Below are positions 8,808 to 16,665 of a DNA stretch of 64,000 nt, one piece after another; within the stretch, counting starts at the first letter, position 1, and each line of letters begins with the position of its first letter. The translations under genes were made by a program, and so were the position numbers. This DNA comes from Gillisia limnaea DSM 15749 (GTDB lineage: Bacteria; Bacteroidota; Bacteroidia; Flavobacteriales; Flavobacteriaceae), in NCBI RefSeq assembly GCF_000243235.1, contig NZ_JH594606.1, positions 3,315,526-3,379,525 of the forward strand, in the 5' to 3' direction. The notes under the pieces were generated by a model that saw only the letters and a list, made by a program, of their open reading frames with translations, was not told where the DNA came from and ran no database searches.

Positions 8808-8890
8808 AGCAAGCTCACAAGCTAGGTCACAGGAAGAAATATCCTGAATTTCGATAAAATCCCGACCGAAAGGGACGGGTAGACATCGGT
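8808..8890 (-). repeat. Dispersed structured repeat (family A), copy 1
   Basis: Read on the minus strand, this segment contains the ordered blocks CCCGTCCCTTTCGGTCGGG (imperfect hairpin), GGATTTTATCGAAATTC and CTTGTGAGCTTGC. The same blocks occur in the same order near 31.15 kb, and degenerate forms occur at 16.1, 33.4 and 35.1 kb. It lies within the untranslated leader of the CstB-like gene. Confidence 0.6.
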
Positions 8891-8943
8891 GAATTAAATG
8901 CACCAGTGGAATAAAAATTAAATTAACTTTAAAATAAATAAGT

Positions 8944-10338
8944 ATGTTTTTTCAACACGTATATGATAAAACCCTGGCACAGGCAAGCTATGTAATAGGA
9001 TGTCAAAAAACAGGAGAAGCTATTGTAATTGATGCTAAACGCGATATCGATACCTATTTGGATATTGCCAATCAAAACAACCTAAAGATCACTCATGTAG
9101 CCGAGACCCATATTCATGCCGACTTTCTTGCAGGTTCAAGGGAACTGGCGGCAGTAACAGGTGCCAAAATGTATCTTTCAGACGAAGGAGGTCTGGATTG
9201 GAATTACGAATTTGACCACATAGGTCTTAAGGATGGTGATTCTATTAAAGTAGGAAACCTAACGTTAGAAGTAATGCATACTCCCGGACACACTCCGGAG
9301 AGTATCAGTTTTCTTTTAATTGATAATCCGGCCACCAATGAACCAGTGATGGTATTTACAGGTGATTTTGTATTTGTAGGTGATATAGGGCGTCCGGATC
9401 TTTTGGAAAAGGCAGCGGGTTTAAAGGGCACTCAGGATAAAGGAGCTGAGGATATGTATACCTCGATAAAAAAATTCAGTAATTTACCTCCATATTTGCA
9501 GGTATGGCCCGGGCATGGTGCAGGTTCTGCCTGCGGAAAGTCCCTTGGGGCGGTACCAAGTAGTACGGTTGGTTATGAATTGATTCGTAACTGGGCATTT
9601 CAATATCAGGATAATAAAAAAGGTTTTGTGGAATATTTATTAGAAGGGCAGCCTGAGCCTCCTAAGTATTTCGCGATGATGAAAAAACTGAATAAGGTAG
9701 ATCGCCCGTTGCTTACTGAAGTTCCCAAGCATAAAAAACTATCTGTTTCCGAATTTAAATCGGCATACGATAAGGGTATTAAAGTGATTGATGCAAGGGA
9801 AAAAGAAGAATTTGCAAAAGGACATCTTCCAAATACAATTCATATTCAGGGAAACAATTCCTTCGCAACCTGGGCCGGTTGGTTTTTGAATTATGAAGAG
9901 TCTTTTATCCTTATAGCTTCAGATGAGCAAATGGAAGATCTTACCCGTAAATTAATGCGGATAGGGCTTGATAATATTCAGGGATATATTTCAGATATTG
10001 ATGCAATGGGAATTCCTCTTGAGAAAACAGAGGTTATTGCTATTGATGAGTTTAAAACCTACTTGGGTAAAGAGGATGTAGAGGTGATCGATGTTCGTGG
10101 AGCTTCAGAATATAAGGAAGCCCACATCAAGGGCACTAAAAATATTTTTGTCGGCACTATTCAAAATCATATCGATGAAATAGATACAGATAAGGAAGTT
10201 GTAATTCATTGCCAAAGTGGTGCCAGAGCTGCCATTGCGGAATCTATGTTAGCAAAACACGGAGTTAAAGATGTGAAAGTTTATTCCGGAGGAACCGAAG
10301 AATGGTTGGCGAAAGAGAATCCGGTTGTTTCTGAATAA
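8944..10338 (+). CDS. CstB-like persulfide dioxygenase with two rhodanese domains
   Basis: A 464-residue, three-part cytoplasmic protein. Residues 1-235 are a metallo-beta-lactamase domain of the persulfide dioxygenase (ETHE1/CstB) type, with the iron-ligand motif H56-x-H58-x-D60 (HIHADF) and the C-terminal PGHGAGSACGKSLG loop. Residues about 260-355 are a rhodanese fold without a catalytic cysteine (the loop reads ILIASDEQ). Residues about 365-464 are a complete rhodanese with Cys423 in HCQSGARA. This dioxygenase / pseudo-rhodanese / rhodanese order is that of staphylococcal CstB, which turns low-molecular-weight persulfides into thiosulfate. A TauE gene directly upstream and an SQR-like gene nearby reproduce the cst-locus content. 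I assign the reaction by family, not by direct evidence. Confidence 0.88.
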   Translation: MFFQHVYDKTLAQASYVIGCQKTGEAIVIDAKRDIDTYLDIANQNNLKITHVAETHIHADFLAGSRELAAVTGAKMYLSDEGGLDWNYEFDHIGLKDGDSIKVGNLTLEVMHTPGHTPESISFLLIDNPATNEPVMVFTGDFVFVGDIGRPDLLEKAAGLKGTQDKGAEDMYTSIKKFSNLPPYLQVWPGHGAGSACGKSLGAVPSSTVGYELIRNWAFQYQDNKKGFVEYLLEGQPEPPKYFAMMKKLNKVDRPLLTEVPKHKKLSVSEFKSAYDKGIKVIDAREKEEFAKGHLPNTIHIQGNNSFATWAGWFLNYEESFILIASDEQMEDLTRKLMRIGLDNIQGYISDIDAMGIPLEKTEVIAIDEFKTYLGKEDVEVIDVRGASEYKEAHIKGTKNIFVGTIQNHIDEIDTDKEVVIHCQSGARAAIAESMLAKHGVKDVKVYSGGTEEWLAKENPVVSE

Positions 10339-10349
10339 TTATAAAAGTA

Positions 10350-10378
10350 TGGACTCCCATTAAGTTACCGGGAGTCCA
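10350..10378 (+). terminator. Hairpin between the CstB-like and rhodanese genes
   Basis: Perfect nine-base arms TGGACTCCC (10350-10358) and GGGAGTCCA (10370-10378) are followed by TTAAT and A-rich DNA rather than a long T run. It may be a partial terminator or a processing signal within the operon, because the rhodanese ATG follows at 10397. Confidence 0.55.
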
Positions 10379-10396
10379 TTAATAAAAATAGCATAT

Positions 10397-10708
10397 ATGA
10401 AAAATATAAAACAGGACGAGTGGAGAAAATTAGTAGCAGAAGATAAGGATGCTGTAATTATCGACGTGAGAACCCGGGAAGAATTTGAGTCGGGATATCT
10501 TGAAACTGCTCAACTTATAGATATTATGCAGCCACAAACTTTTATGGATGCAGTGAGCAAATTACCTAAAGATAAAAATTATTATATGTATTGCCGTAGC
10601 GGCAACAGGAGCGGACAGGCTTGCCAGATTCTGGATGCCCGGGGATTTGAAAACACCTACAATCTTGAAGGCGGTATGCTGGAGTGGAATGGAGAAATAA
10701 AGCAATAA
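10397..10708 (+). CDS. Single-domain rhodanese sulfurtransferase
   Basis: A 103-residue cytoplasmic rhodanese. It shows the entry motif VIIDVRTREEFESGYL (residues 20-35) and the active-site loop YCRSGNRSG with Cys66, closing with the usual LEGGMLEWNG. Single-domain rhodaneses carry sulfane sulfur as a cysteine persulfide. Its position after the CstB-like dioxygenase suggests persulfide supply to, or from, that enzyme. There is no signal peptide, unlike the second small rhodanese of the cluster. It is probably cotranscribed with the CstB-like gene unless the intervening hairpin stops transcription. Confidence 0.92.
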   Translation: MKNIKQDEWRKLVAEDKDAVIIDVRTREEFESGYLETAQLIDIMQPQTFMDAVSKLPKDKNYYMYCRSGNRSGQACQILDARGFENTYNLEGGMLEWNGEIKQ

Positions 10709-11050
10709 AGAGTTTTAAAATCTATTTGGTTGATTATAAAGGGAGTCATCGTAAAGAAGACTTCCTTTATTTGATTTAAAAATTATTCAGTTAAACATAG
10801 ATAATTTCTTTACATCCAGATCCAGCCTTTTATGATTTGTTTTTTATTCAAGTTGAATTAGATCTTCAAAAAAGCATGTTTTAATAGTAAACTTGCTTTA
10901 GATGCTATATCGTTGTAGTGTAACAATTGTTACTAAGAATGATAAACAAACTCAATACTTTAGGAAAAAATAACCGTTCGCTCTGGCAATAAAAAAATCA
11001 TTTATTTTAAGGATAATATTTCGGGAATTGTTATTATAAGGAGGATATCA
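10709..11050. other. 342-base intergenic region
   Basis: The left end holds an imperfect hairpin (arms 10738-10747 and 10759-10768, AAAGGGAGTC against GACTTCCTTT with G-T pairs) that may terminate the rhodanese transcript. The right half carries promoter unit 3 and an unusually strong Shine-Dalgarno, AAGGAGG at 11038-11044, ahead of the TsdA-like ATG at 11051. The part between is AT-rich without a gene. Confidence 0.6.
10920..10963 (+). promoter_or_regulatory. Sulfur-cluster promoter unit 3 (tsdA-like operon)
   Basis: Palindrome GTAAC-AATT-GTTAC at 10920-10933 (the most symmetric copy, two-fold symmetric over all 14 bases), 22 bases, then TACTTTAG at 10956-10963, one mismatch from TAnnTTTG. 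Predicted start near 10968, leader about 80 bases. Confidence 0.7.
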
Positions 11051-12082
11051 ATGGAGAGGTTTAAAAAAATCATCAAGTCGCTGTATTTTTTATTTGGGAC
11101 TATTCTTATTTTAGTAGTGGTGCTTTTTTCGGTATTGCTCTATTATAATTCCAACCCTGATTATTTTTTGGTGGATAAGGCAGATCATGAGTTTTGGACA
11201 CCAAAAGATATCTTAAATGATCCTTTAAAAAATTTCATCGATCCGGAAGTCCAGTATGGATTTCTCCTGGTGTCGGAATCCCCTTCTCAAATGGGGCCCC
11301 AATCTCCCGATGCATCTATGAGGTATGCGGGTAATAATTTGAAATGTACCAATTGTCATTTAAAAAACGGTACTCAGGCCGGTTCGGGATCCTGGGTGGG
11401 CGTTACCAATCGTTTTCCACAATTTGGTGCCCGTGGCAATAAAATTGGGACCATAGAAGATAGGGTGAATGGCTGTTTGGAGCGGAGTATGAATGGGAAA
11501 AAAATGCCGGTTGATTCAAAACCTATGAAGGCCATTGTAGCTTATATGGAATGGCTTGGCGAAGATATCCCTAAAGACAAAGAAGAGGAATATAAGGGAT
11601 TCCCTTCTATAAAACTACCAGATGTAGCTGCAAATGTTAATATAGGAAAGGAAGTTTATAATAGCCAGTGCATGGTTTGTCATAGTGAAAACGGAGAAGG
11701 ACAGCGCGCTGCAGATTTAGCACAGGGATATCTCTACCCGCCTTTATGGGGGAAAGATAGTTATAACCATGGGGCGGGAATGCATAGAGTGATTACTGCT
11801 GCCGAGTTTATTAAAGGAAATATGCCTTTTGGAGAAGCTACCTGGGATAATCCAAAATTAACCGATGAAGAAGCCTATCATGTTGCGGCTTACATCAATA
11901 GTTTTGAGCGGCCTTTAAAATCTTTGGCGGAAAATGATTTCCCTGATAAAAAGCTTAAACCTGTCTCCACACCTTACGGCCCCTGGGAGGATAGTTTCTC
12001 TGAAGAGCAGCATAAATATGGACCATTTCCTCCAATAATTGAATTTTATAATAGAAAATATTCTATTGTAAAAACCAAATAG
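11051..12082 (+). CDS. tsdA: Membrane-anchored dihaem cytochrome c, thiosulfate dehydrogenase TsdA-like
   Basis: A 343-residue protein with one uncleaved N-terminal membrane helix (about residues 11-31) and two c-type haem sites: C99-TN-C102-H103 and C207-MV-C210-H211. The segment RVNGCLERSMNGKKMP places Cys142 where TsdA and SoxA use a cysteine as distal ligand of the catalytic haem, which supports TsdA identity over a generic cytochrome. Met258 (KGNMPFGEA) is a candidate distal ligand of the second haem. TsdA oxidises two thiosulfates to tetrathionate, or the reverse, in the periplasm. Anchoring instead of secretion is a variation. It has its own promoter unit and strong ribosome-binding site and leads the rhodanese lipoprotein and TlpA genes. 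Confidence 0.85.
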   Translation: MERFKKIIKSLYFLFGTILILVVVLFSVLLYYNSNPDYFLVDKADHEFWTPKDILNDPLKNFIDPEVQYGFLLVSESPSQMGPQSPDASMRYAGNNLKCTNCHLKNGTQAGSGSWVGVTNRFPQFGARGNKIGTIEDRVNGCLERSMNGKKMPVDSKPMKAIVAYMEWLGEDIPKDKEEEYKGFPSIKLPDVAANVNIGKEVYNSQCMVCHSENGEGQRAADLAQGYLYPPLWGKDSYNHGAGMHRVITAAEFIKGNMPFGEATWDNPKLTDEEAYHVAAYINSFERPLKSLAENDFPDKKLKPVSTPYGPWEDSFSEEQHKYGPFPPIIEFYNRKYSIVKTK

Positions 12083-12124
12083 CAATTTCGGTTTGATAAA
12101 AAAATAACCAGTTATTACATATCA

Positions 12125-12619
12125 ATGATTCCTATGAAATACTTCTCACAATATTTTTTAACAACTCTACTATTTCTTTCGGTTTCCTGTAAACAAAATA
12201 CAACCAATCAGCCTTCAGAAAAAGATAAAAATAATGGAGAAAACCTTGAGTTGTCTTCGAAAACTGATTGTAATTATCTAAGTAGCATTTCAAAAGAAAA
12301 TGGCCAGAACCTGACGGCTTTAGAAGTAAGAGATCTGATACGTGAAAATCCAGGCTTAATTATTATAGACGTGAGGACACCAGAAGAATTTGAATTAGGA
12401 AGTGTTGAAAATGCCATTAATATTGATATTTATAACCAGAATTTTTTACTGGATATCAAAGAATTGAGGATGGATAAAAAATATTTGCTCTATTGTGCTG
12501 TGGGAGGCAGAAGTTCTGCAGCTTCAGAATTGATGGAAAATGAAGGTTTTACAGGTGTTTTTAATTCTATTAATGGCTTTGCAAGCCTAAAAGAGGTGGG
12601 AATAACTATAAAAAAATAA
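12125..12619 (+). CDS. Rhodanese-domain lipoprotein
   Basis: A 164-residue protein with a lipoprotein signal peptide ending in the lipobox LSVSC (Cys22; an alternative ATG at 12134 would shorten the start by three residues). After a hydrophilic linker comes a complete rhodanese domain (about residues 62-160) with the opening LIIIDVRTPEEFELG and the catalytic Cys124 in LLYCAVGGRSS. It would sit in the cell envelope, probably facing the periplasm, where it could accept or donate sulfane sulfur beside the TsdA-like cytochrome encoded 42 bases upstream. This envelope rhodanese is distinct from the cytoplasmic one at 10.4 kb. Confidence 0.88.
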   Translation: MIPMKYFSQYFLTTLLFLSVSCKQNTTNQPSEKDKNNGENLELSSKTDCNYLSSISKENGQNLTALEVRDLIRENPGLIIIDVRTPEEFELGSVENAINIDIYNQNFLLDIKELRMDKKYLLYCAVGGRSSAASELMENEGFTGVFNSINGFASLKEVGITIKK

Positions 12620-12719
12620 CGCTCGTTTATTATAACGGGTTATTTATAAAGCAAGTTTTTTTTATGTGCTGAATAAGGTTGACTGCAAATTTGAATTCAA
12701 CAGTTTAATTTAAGAGATA

Positions 12720-13313
12720 ATGAATAAAAAGACCAAAAAAAATATAATTGAATACGGGATAATAGGGGTGGTAATACTCACTCTTTTTGCAACAGGATTG
12801 CATACAGAGGTCATTGGTTTTCTTCAAAGGGGGATCTTAAAAACCGGATTGATGGATCCGGATTTAAAAGATACTAACGGGTTTACCAATAAGAAAAACA
12901 ATCCTCCCGCCGATTATAGCTTGAGCCTTGTAAATTCAAAAGACGAAAAAATCAATATGGAAGATTTTCGGGGGAAAGTTATTTTTATGAATGTATGGGC
13001 AACCTGGTGTCCGCCTTGTGTGGCGGAAATGCCGGGAATTAATAATCTTTATAATGATGTCAAAAATGAAGACATTGTTTTTATAATGCTTTCGGTAGAT
13101 CAGGATTTTCAGAAAGCAATCGATTTTAACGAAAAAAAAGGGTTTGATTTTGAGGTTTTCAGAGCTTCGGGTCCAATGCCTCCACAATATAACTCTCAGA
13201 GCCTTCCTACCACCTTTGTTATAGGTGCAGATGGAACCCTCGCACTCACCCATATGGGAATGGGAGATTATGACACCGAAGAGTTTAAAGAATTTTTAAA
13301 GGCATTGAAATAA
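12720..13313 (+). CDS. TlpA-family membrane-anchored thiol:disulfide oxidoreductase
   Basis: A 197-residue protein with an N-terminal membrane helix (about residues 10-28) and a TlpA/ResA-type thioredoxin domain. The active site W-C97-PP-C100 is within NVWATWCPPC and the cis-proline loop is SLPTTFVIG. Such proteins reduce disulfides or apo-cytochrome haem-binding cysteines in the periplasm. Next to a dihaem cytochrome and periplasmic sulfur carriers, either cytochrome maturation or reduction of carrier-bound sulfur is plausible. It is the last gene before a bidirectional terminator and probably belongs to the TsdA-like operon. Confidence 0.9.
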   Translation: MNKKTKKNIIEYGIIGVVILTLFATGLHTEVIGFLQRGILKTGLMDPDLKDTNGFTNKKNNPPADYSLSLVNSKDEKINMEDFRGKVIFMNVWATWCPPCVAEMPGINNLYNDVKNEDIVFIMLSVDQDFQKAIDFNEKKGFDFEVFRASGPMPPQYNSQSLPTTFVIGADGTLALTHMGMGDYDTEEFKEFLKALK

Positions 13314-13495
13314 TTGTTATGTCAGGCTTCCCGAAGATTTTAGATGCCGGAACCCACTATTATTTTGAGAGATCCATAAAGGGATAAACACCCGAATCTC
13401 ACAGCAGTTTAGTCCCATTTTAAGGAGATTCAAAAGAACTACCACGTTTATTCGTGGCTAATAAATAAATCATTACTCTCTTTATACTAATAGAA

Positions 13496-13528
13496 AAGCC
13501 CTGTAAAGTTTAAAACTTAACAGGGCTT
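13496..13528. terminator. Bidirectional terminator
   Basis: Perfect arms AAGCCCTGT (13496-13504) and ACAGGGCTT (13520-13528), with an inner AAGTTT/AAACTT pairing, lie between the convergent TlpA (+) and SoxB-like (-) genes. Confidence 0.8.
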
Positions 13529-13560
13529 ATTACTTGAGGAAAATGTTATGTTTCCATGTT

Positions 13561-15213
13561 TTACTGAAACTTATAATTTGTCCCGGGTACCGTAGAGAAA
13601 GAATACTGGCCTAAATAATCGCAATAGGCTCTTCCTTCCAGTTTAGGAGACACCGGGGAGTTCACTTTTAAGTATTCTTCCACAACATCGTGAATGGTAT
13701 AATCTTTTACTTCTACATCTTTCACTCCGGGAATACGACATAAATTGTCTTCAGGATCACCGGGACGAACACAGGCAGAAATGGTATAATACTTATCATC
13801 CTGCATTTCTTCGCCTTTCACGATAACAGAGTTTACGCGCTCTCCTTTTGGAGCCTGACTGTTAAAGTCTACTTCCATCCCGGAGAAACGTACCAACCAA
13901 CCACCAAATCGTTCGGTGGAATTTTGGGCAAAGGCATTGTGCATTTCCCGCTCCAACCAATCTTTAATTTGTTTTCCGGTAACTTTTCCTGTTTTTACTT
14001 TTTCATTAACCGGAAGTAAATTCCATAAATTAGCGCGCGTAATGGGGGCCGGTTTTCCATTTACCGGAACTATAGGATTTCCAAATCGAAATCCGTTTGA
14101 GATAGCGATATCTGCACCGGTTTTCCAGCGGGCAGCATCGGTGATCATATTATCCATTGGATTTTCAACGGTTAAATAGCGATAAATGGGAGTATTGGTG
14201 TAACCAACAATAGCTTCCAGGTGCTCTTTATAAGGCGCTTTTGCTTGATCTATAAGTCCCTGGATCTTTGGATTCGCAACATATCTCTCAGGATCTACAT
14301 CCATTAGCTCATAATCGTCTTTTACAATTTCACCATTTACAAAATACAGGTTTAATTTGCCTACAAAAGATCCAAAAGCTCCCGGTTCTGTTACTTTTGC
14401 ATATTTTCCTTCGATGGGTTGACGCACCCTTTCGTGGGTATCATTTCCCAAAATGTAATCTACATCTTTAGATATTTCACTATTGGCAAGTTCCACTTGC
14501 TTAAAAATTCCCATATGGGTTACGAGGAAGAGTGCATTTACTTTTTTTTCATTTTTAACCTCATCAATAAGTTTCAGGACATTGTCATCCAACCCGCTAA
14601 AGGTCATTCCCTCGCTAAAGATCGGGTTTTGACGAATTGGAACATCCGGATCATTAACCCCAATAAATCCTATTTTCACTCCTTCTATCTCCTTGATCCA
14701 ATAGGGAGGGAAAAGCCGCTCTTCGGATTCCTCGTGATACATGTTCTCTGCAATTACAGGAGTATCATAGGCGTTTAAAACATTCATCATCGAAGCTTTG
14801 CCGTAAACCACTTCCCAATTACCGGGAATAAGCAAATCGTAATTCATATTTTTCACAATCTCGGGAAAAATATCTCCTTTGGAAAGGGCTGCATATCCAC
14901 TTCCCTGAATAAGATCGCCACCATCTACAATAATGGTTCGGTTAGGGTTTTTAGCACGTTCTTCCTCAAACAAGGTTTTAATGTTTGCCATCCCGCCGCG
15001 GGTTTTGAATACAATGCTGTCATTTTCCCAAAACAATTCTGGATGTGGATCTAATTGACCGTGAATATCGGCAGTTTGCAAAATGGTGATCCGCAAGGTA
15101 TCCTGGCCATTATCCCCTTGTTTTTCACCTGATTTCATGTCTTGACAGGATCCTAGTAGTGTAAGTCCAAAAATCCCCAATCCTATAAACAATGCTGTTT
15201 TAAGTGTTTTCAT
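13561..15213 (-). CDS. SoxB-like metallophosphatase-fold lipoprotein (5'-nucleotidase/thiosulfohydrolase family)
   Basis: A 550-residue lipoprotein (lipobox LLGSC, Cys23) with a two-domain 5'-nucleotidase fold. Metal-site motifs are in order: TADIHGQL, VDGGDLIQGSG, PGNWEVVYG, THMGIFKQ and LGNDTHERV. The usual nucleotidase signature GNHE is replaced by GNWE; a histidine-to-tryptophan change at this spot is the mark of SoxB, the thiosulfohydrolase that removes sulfate from SoxYZ-bound thiosulfate. SoxB is normally Tat-exported and soluble, so a lipidated form is unusual. No SoxYZ, SoxXA or SoxCD gene is in the window. The upstream genes in the same direction are dsrE and doxX, 13 bases and about 440 bases away. 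A nucleotidase role remains possible. Confidence 0.8.
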   Translation of the reverse strand: MKTLKTALFIGLGIFGLTLLGSCQDMKSGEKQGDNGQDTLRITILQTADIHGQLDPHPELFWENDSIVFKTRGGMANIKTLFEEERAKNPNRTIIVDGGDLIQGSGYAALSKGDIFPEIVKNMNYDLLIPGNWEVVYGKASMMNVLNAYDTPVIAENMYHEESEERLFPPYWIKEIEGVKIGFIGVNDPDVPIRQNPIFSEGMTFSGLDDNVLKLIDEVKNEKKVNALFLVTHMGIFKQVELANSEISKDVDYILGNDTHERVRQPIEGKYAKVTEPGAFGSFVGKLNLYFVNGEIVKDDYELMDVDPERYVANPKIQGLIDQAKAPYKEHLEAIVGYTNTPIYRYLTVENPMDNMITDAARWKTGADIAISNGFRFGNPIVPVNGKPAPITRANLWNLLPVNEKVKTGKVTGKQIKDWLEREMHNAFAQNSTERFGGWLVRFSGMEVDFNSQAPKGERVNSVIVKGEEMQDDKYYTISACVRPGDPEDNLCRIPGVKDVEVKDYTIHDVVEEYLKVNSPVSPKLEGRAYCDYLGQYSFSTVPGTNYKFQ

Positions 15214-15226
15214 CTGTTTTATTTTT

Positions 15227-15652
15227 CTAAAGTCCTAAACTGTAATATCCTTTTTTCTGAAGCTGAAAATCGTGTAAAATACCATTTTCAACTATTTCCA
15301 TTTCCTGTGGAATCTCTTTGCGATCAACCTTGAATTTATTCAGGGAAAATCCGCAGGCTACCAGATGTACTCCTGCTTTTTCAGCTTGAGCAACAAAGTC
15401 TTTCATCTTATCGGCATCGGTTAATTGTGAAATGTCCTGCCCGCAAACAATGACCTGAAAATCCCCAAACCGCTCTCCGTCCTCCAGCGCTAGTGCTTCA
15501 GCGGTAAGTAGTATAGGTTTTAACTGATCTACTTTCTTAGTTAGCACAACATAATTGTTCTTATCATGAGTGTGTTCTTGTACCTGTGCATTAACCTGTA
15601 TGGTGGTTAAAGCAAAAAATAATGCAAGGCTGCTTAAAAATACTGTTTTCAT
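15227..15652 (-). CDS. Periplasmic DsrE-family sulfur-carrier-like protein
   Basis: A 141-residue protein with a cleavable signal peptide (about residues 1-22, ending VNAQ) and a DsrE/F-like domain. Two cysteines are embedded in conserved-looking strands, VIVCGQDI and VACGFSL; the second is in the position of the sulfur-carrying cysteine of DsrE/TusD-type proteins (inferred, not aligned). Most DsrE proteins are cytoplasmic, so export suggests a periplasmic sulfur shuttle. It overlaps the doxX stop by four bases (ATGA) and ends 13 bases before the SoxB-like gene, a tight doxX-dsrE-soxB unit. Confidence 0.85.
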   Translation of the reverse strand: MKTVFLSSLALFFALTTIQVNAQVQEHTHDKNNYVVLTKKVDQLKPILLTAEALALEDGERFGDFQVIVCGQDISQLTDADKMKDFVAQAEKAGVHLVACGFSLNKFKVDRKEIPQEMEIVENGILHDFQLQKKGYYSLGL

Positions 15653-16047
15653 TGTTTTGTTGTTTTAAAATCGTTTAATATAAAAAATAGGAGTCCGCCC
15701 ATAATTGCTATATTCTTAAAAAGCGGCCCCAGGGAATTCACCTGTCCTACCTGAACAGTAATTGTAATTGGAATTAATATCAATGCCAGAATTGCAGCAG
15801 CCCACTGGGTTTTAAAACCGGCGAGAAGACCAATCCCGGCAGCCAGCATGATTATTCCAGAGATAATAATAAGGTATTCGGGATTCCCAATAAAATAGGC
15901 CATGCTTTTAAAACTGGCCTGATCCAGTTTGGCAACAGTTTCTTTCAAATTCATCAAATGATTGAAACCTGCCACAAGGAAAATTCCGCTTAACATCATT
16001 CGGAATATATGAACTGATCGTTGTGTAACCATTATTTTGGCTGTCAT
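15649..16047 (-). CDS. DoxX-family membrane protein
   Basis: A 132-residue protein with four predicted membrane helices. The pattern FRMMLSGIFLVAGFNHLMN near the start and GIIMLAAGIGLLAGFKTQWAA in the middle match the DoxX/DoxD-like family. DoxD subunits belong to archaeal thiosulfate:quinone oxidoreductase, and the wider family is often found near sulfur and redox genes, but many members have no known reaction. Translation is coupled to dsrE by a four-base overlap. The 254-base gap to the next upstream gene holds a stable hairpin repeat. Confidence 0.8.
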   Translation of the reverse strand: MTAKIMVTQRSVHIFRMMLSGIFLVAGFNHLMNLKETVAKLDQASFKSMAYFIGNPEYLIIISGIIMLAAGIGLLAGFKTQWAAAILALILIPITITVQVGQVNSLGPLFKNIAIMGGLLFFILNDFKTTKQ

Positions 16048-16080
16048 AAGCTATAATAGATTTATTAATTTTCACCAAAT

Positions 16081-16201
16081 TCCGGTGCCTATCCCGTTCG
16101 GGTAGGATTTTATCAAAATTGTGGGAATTTCTTCCTTTTAAAATTCCCCGTGAGCCCGCCCGTACCGTTCGGGCGGGCTTGCTCCGAGGTTCTTGATTCA
16201 T
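16081..16201 (+). repeat. Dispersed structured repeat (family A), copy 2
   Basis: It contains the hairpin CCTATCCC/GGGTAGG, then GGATTTTATCAAAATT, then a very stable stem with ten-base arms AGCCCGCCCG (16153-16162) and CGGGCGGGCT (16170-16179) around a TACCGTT loop. The order of blocks matches copy 1 (inverted) and the copy at 31.15 kb. The GC-rich stem with the same loop recurs at 35.1 kb. It lies between doxX and the gene upstream of it. Confidence 0.65.
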
Positions 16202-16301
16202 TTTTTCTGAAAGATTTTGATCATTGCAAAAAAAAATCAGTGAACCGGCAACTGCTTTCTGTGTTATGTAAAGAAAACTGCTGATTAAATTAAAGTGTCT
16301 A

Positions 16302-16658
16302 TTAAACTTGTGGGGGAGGATAAAACTTATCTCTGAAGGTTTCAAAAAATTCTGGAGATGTATAATTGTAGCCCTGATAATTGGTTTTCACCTCGGGAAG
16401 TGTCCACCCGAATAACTGGAACTGAAATGGAGCGTTACAATATGAATCTATAGGGATGATTAAAACTTTGGAAGCAGGGATAAGGTCCTGAGTACTTCCA
16501 TTCTCAAATACATCGGCGGTCTTATTATCACAAAATGGATTTATATATACCATTTCTTCGGCATCAAGAATGCTTACCAGAAATTTGGTATCTATCATCA
16601 GGGATTTTCCGAAAAAAACCACCGTAAAGAATATGGCTATATAAGACTTTAAGTTCAT
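16302..16658 (-). CDS. Unknown small membrane-anchored protein, sulfur-regulon member
   Basis: I choose ATG at 16658 (118 residues). An in-frame ATG at 16682 exists but lies upstream of a perfect -7 promoter box at 16666-16673, so it should not be transcribed. The start MNLKSYIAIFFTVVFFG is a membrane anchor or signal. The body has two cysteines (NPFCDNK and DSYCNAP) and a proline-rich tail ending FYPPPQV. I do not recognise a function. With the chosen start the messenger RNA would have almost no leader. It is driven by promoter unit 4 and may carry doxX-dsrE-soxB along, though a hairpin repeat intervenes. Confidence 0.7.
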   Translation of the reverse strand: MNLKSYIAIFFTVVFFGKSLMIDTKFLVSILDAEEMVYINPFCDNKTADVFENGSTQDLIPASKVLIIPIDSYCNAPFQFQLFGWTLPEVKTNYQGYNYTSPEFFETFRDKFYPPPQV

Positions 16659-16665
16659 TCGACGC

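Noticed and set aside
13561-15213. Plain 5'-nucleotidase/UshA annotation
   Set aside because: Not fully excluded, but GNWE instead of GNHE and the dsrE/doxX/TsdA context favour a SoxB-like role.
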